A stretch of DNA of 15,763 nucleotides. It comes from an uncultured Alistipes sp. (GTDB taxonomy: Bacteria > Bacteroidota > Bacteroidia > Bacteroidales > Rikenellaceae). Position numbers and translations under genes: made by a program. This document shows, in pieces, positions 15,222 through 15,763 of the stretch (position 1 is the first letter of the stretch; each line of letters opens with the position of its first letter). Under the pieces are notes generated by a model that saw only the letters and a list, made by a program, of their open reading frames with translations, searched no databases and was not told where the DNA came from. The DNA lies in the NCBI GenBank assembly GCA_904502075.1, contig CAJGDL010000027.1, positions 1 to 15,763 on the forward strand, given 5' to 3'.

Positions 15222-15763
15222 ATGAAAGAGTCAAAATTGTTTACCCCCTACCAGATGGGCCCCGTCACACTGCGCAACCGCGTGATCCGCTCGGCCGCCT
15301 TCGAGTCGATGGGCAAGGATTTCGCCCCGACCCAAGACCTCAAAGAGTACCATGTGAGCGTCGCCAAGGGGGGGGTCGGCATGACCACCCTGGCCTATGC
15401 CTCGATCAACCGCAGCGGCATCTCGTTCAACTCGCAACTGTGGCTGCGCGATGAGATCGTCCCCCAACTACGCGACATCACCGAGGCGGTACACCGCGAG
15501 GGGGCTGCCGTGGGTGTACAGATCGGCCACTGCGGCAACATGACCCACTGGTCCACGGCCGGCAGTTTCCCCGTTTCGGCCTCCAACGGATTCAACCTCT
15601 ACTCCCCCACCTTTCACCGCCGACTCAAAGAGCATGAATTGATTCAATTTGCCAAAGATTTCGGGCAGGCCGTCCACACGGCCCACAACGCCGGCTTCGA
15701 CTCGGTGGAGGTACACGCGGGCCACGGCTACCTCATCTCGCAATTCCTCTCGCCTTGGACCAA
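15222..15763 (+). CDS. Old Yellow Enzyme family NADH:flavin oxidoreductase (N-terminal part, cut by window edge)
   Basis: Start of an FMN-dependent enoate reductase; 180 codons and two bases are inside the window with no stop. OYE-family markers: LFTPYQMGPVTLRNR near the start, GGVGM (50-54), VQIGHCG (99-105, the Q-I-x-H segment of the FMN barrel), and HAGHGYLISQFLSP (165-178), the signature around the active-site histidine. This resembles the 2,4-dienoyl-CoA reductase, BaiCD and BaiH branch more than classical yeast OYE. Whether the additional Fe-S and FAD/NADH domains of that branch (about 640-680 residues in total) follow cannot be seen. ATG at 15222 is preceded by an A-rich stretch (aaaagaaaaat) normal for Bacteroidota initiation, and no promoter box lies in the 63-base gap, so it is probably co-transcribed with the 5-alpha-reductase gene. 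A role in reducing an unsaturated 3-oxo steroid is plausible but not shown. Confidence 0.87.
   Translation, partial: MKESKLFTPYQMGPVTLRNRVIRSAAFESMGKDFAPTQDLKEYHVSVAKGGVGMTTLAYASINRSGISFNSQLWLRDEIVPQLRDITEAVHREGAAVGVQIGHCGNMTHWSTAGSFPVSASNGFNLYSPTFHRRLKEHELIQFAKDFGQAVHTAHNAGFDSVEVHAGHGYLISQFLSPWT

Overview
The window looks like a chromosomal segment of a GC-rich member of the Bacteroidales, probably from the gut. The taxonomic evidence is the promoter style (five exact or near TAnnTTTG -7 boxes just ahead of genes, the Bacteroidota consensus), A-rich sequence ahead of start codons instead of strong Shine-Dalgarno sites, and gene families typical of that phylum: a GIN-domain (DUF2807) exported protein, a Bacteroidota-type AddA/AddB pair and paired membrane-anchored M23 peptidases. 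High GC in third codon positions would fit Rikenellaceae (Alistipes-like) better than Bacteroides, but this is only a guess.

Layout. (1) 1-1479, minus: the first 493 codons of alaS, cut by the window edge. (2) 1579-4092, plus: a tight three-gene run divergent from alaS, holding two different membrane-anchored M23 peptidases and a HAD phosphatase. (3) 4114-6996, minus: addB, convergent with the HAD gene. (4) 7069-7782, minus: a small exported GIN-domain protein. (5) 7943-11125, plus: addA, divergent from the GIN gene across a 160-base region with two inverted repeats and two TACCTTTG boxes. (6) 11273-14280, plus: a compact operon of an ABC exporter, an HPr-kinase-like protein and a small S26-type serine peptidase. 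(7) 14394-end, plus: a steroid 5-alpha-reductase homologue followed by an Old Yellow Enzyme family reductase that runs off the window.

How the genes work together. AddA and AddB are expected to form one helicase-nuclease that processes DNA double-strand breaks; here they sit on opposite strands with an unrelated gene between them. The exporter-kinase-peptidase operon has the parts of a peptide tailoring and export pathway, but no precursor peptide or PqqD-like carrier is visible. The last two genes are the most striking: a 254-residue integral membrane 5-alpha-reductase that closely resembles vertebrate SRD5A2 in its motifs, placed directly upstream of an OYE-type enoate reductase. Together they suggest reduction of a 3-oxo-delta4 steroid, such as a bile acid intermediate or a steroid hormone, with further genes possibly lying beyond the right edge.

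No rRNA, tRNA, CRISPR array, insertion sequence or phage gene was seen. No stretch longer than 300 bases lacks a gene.
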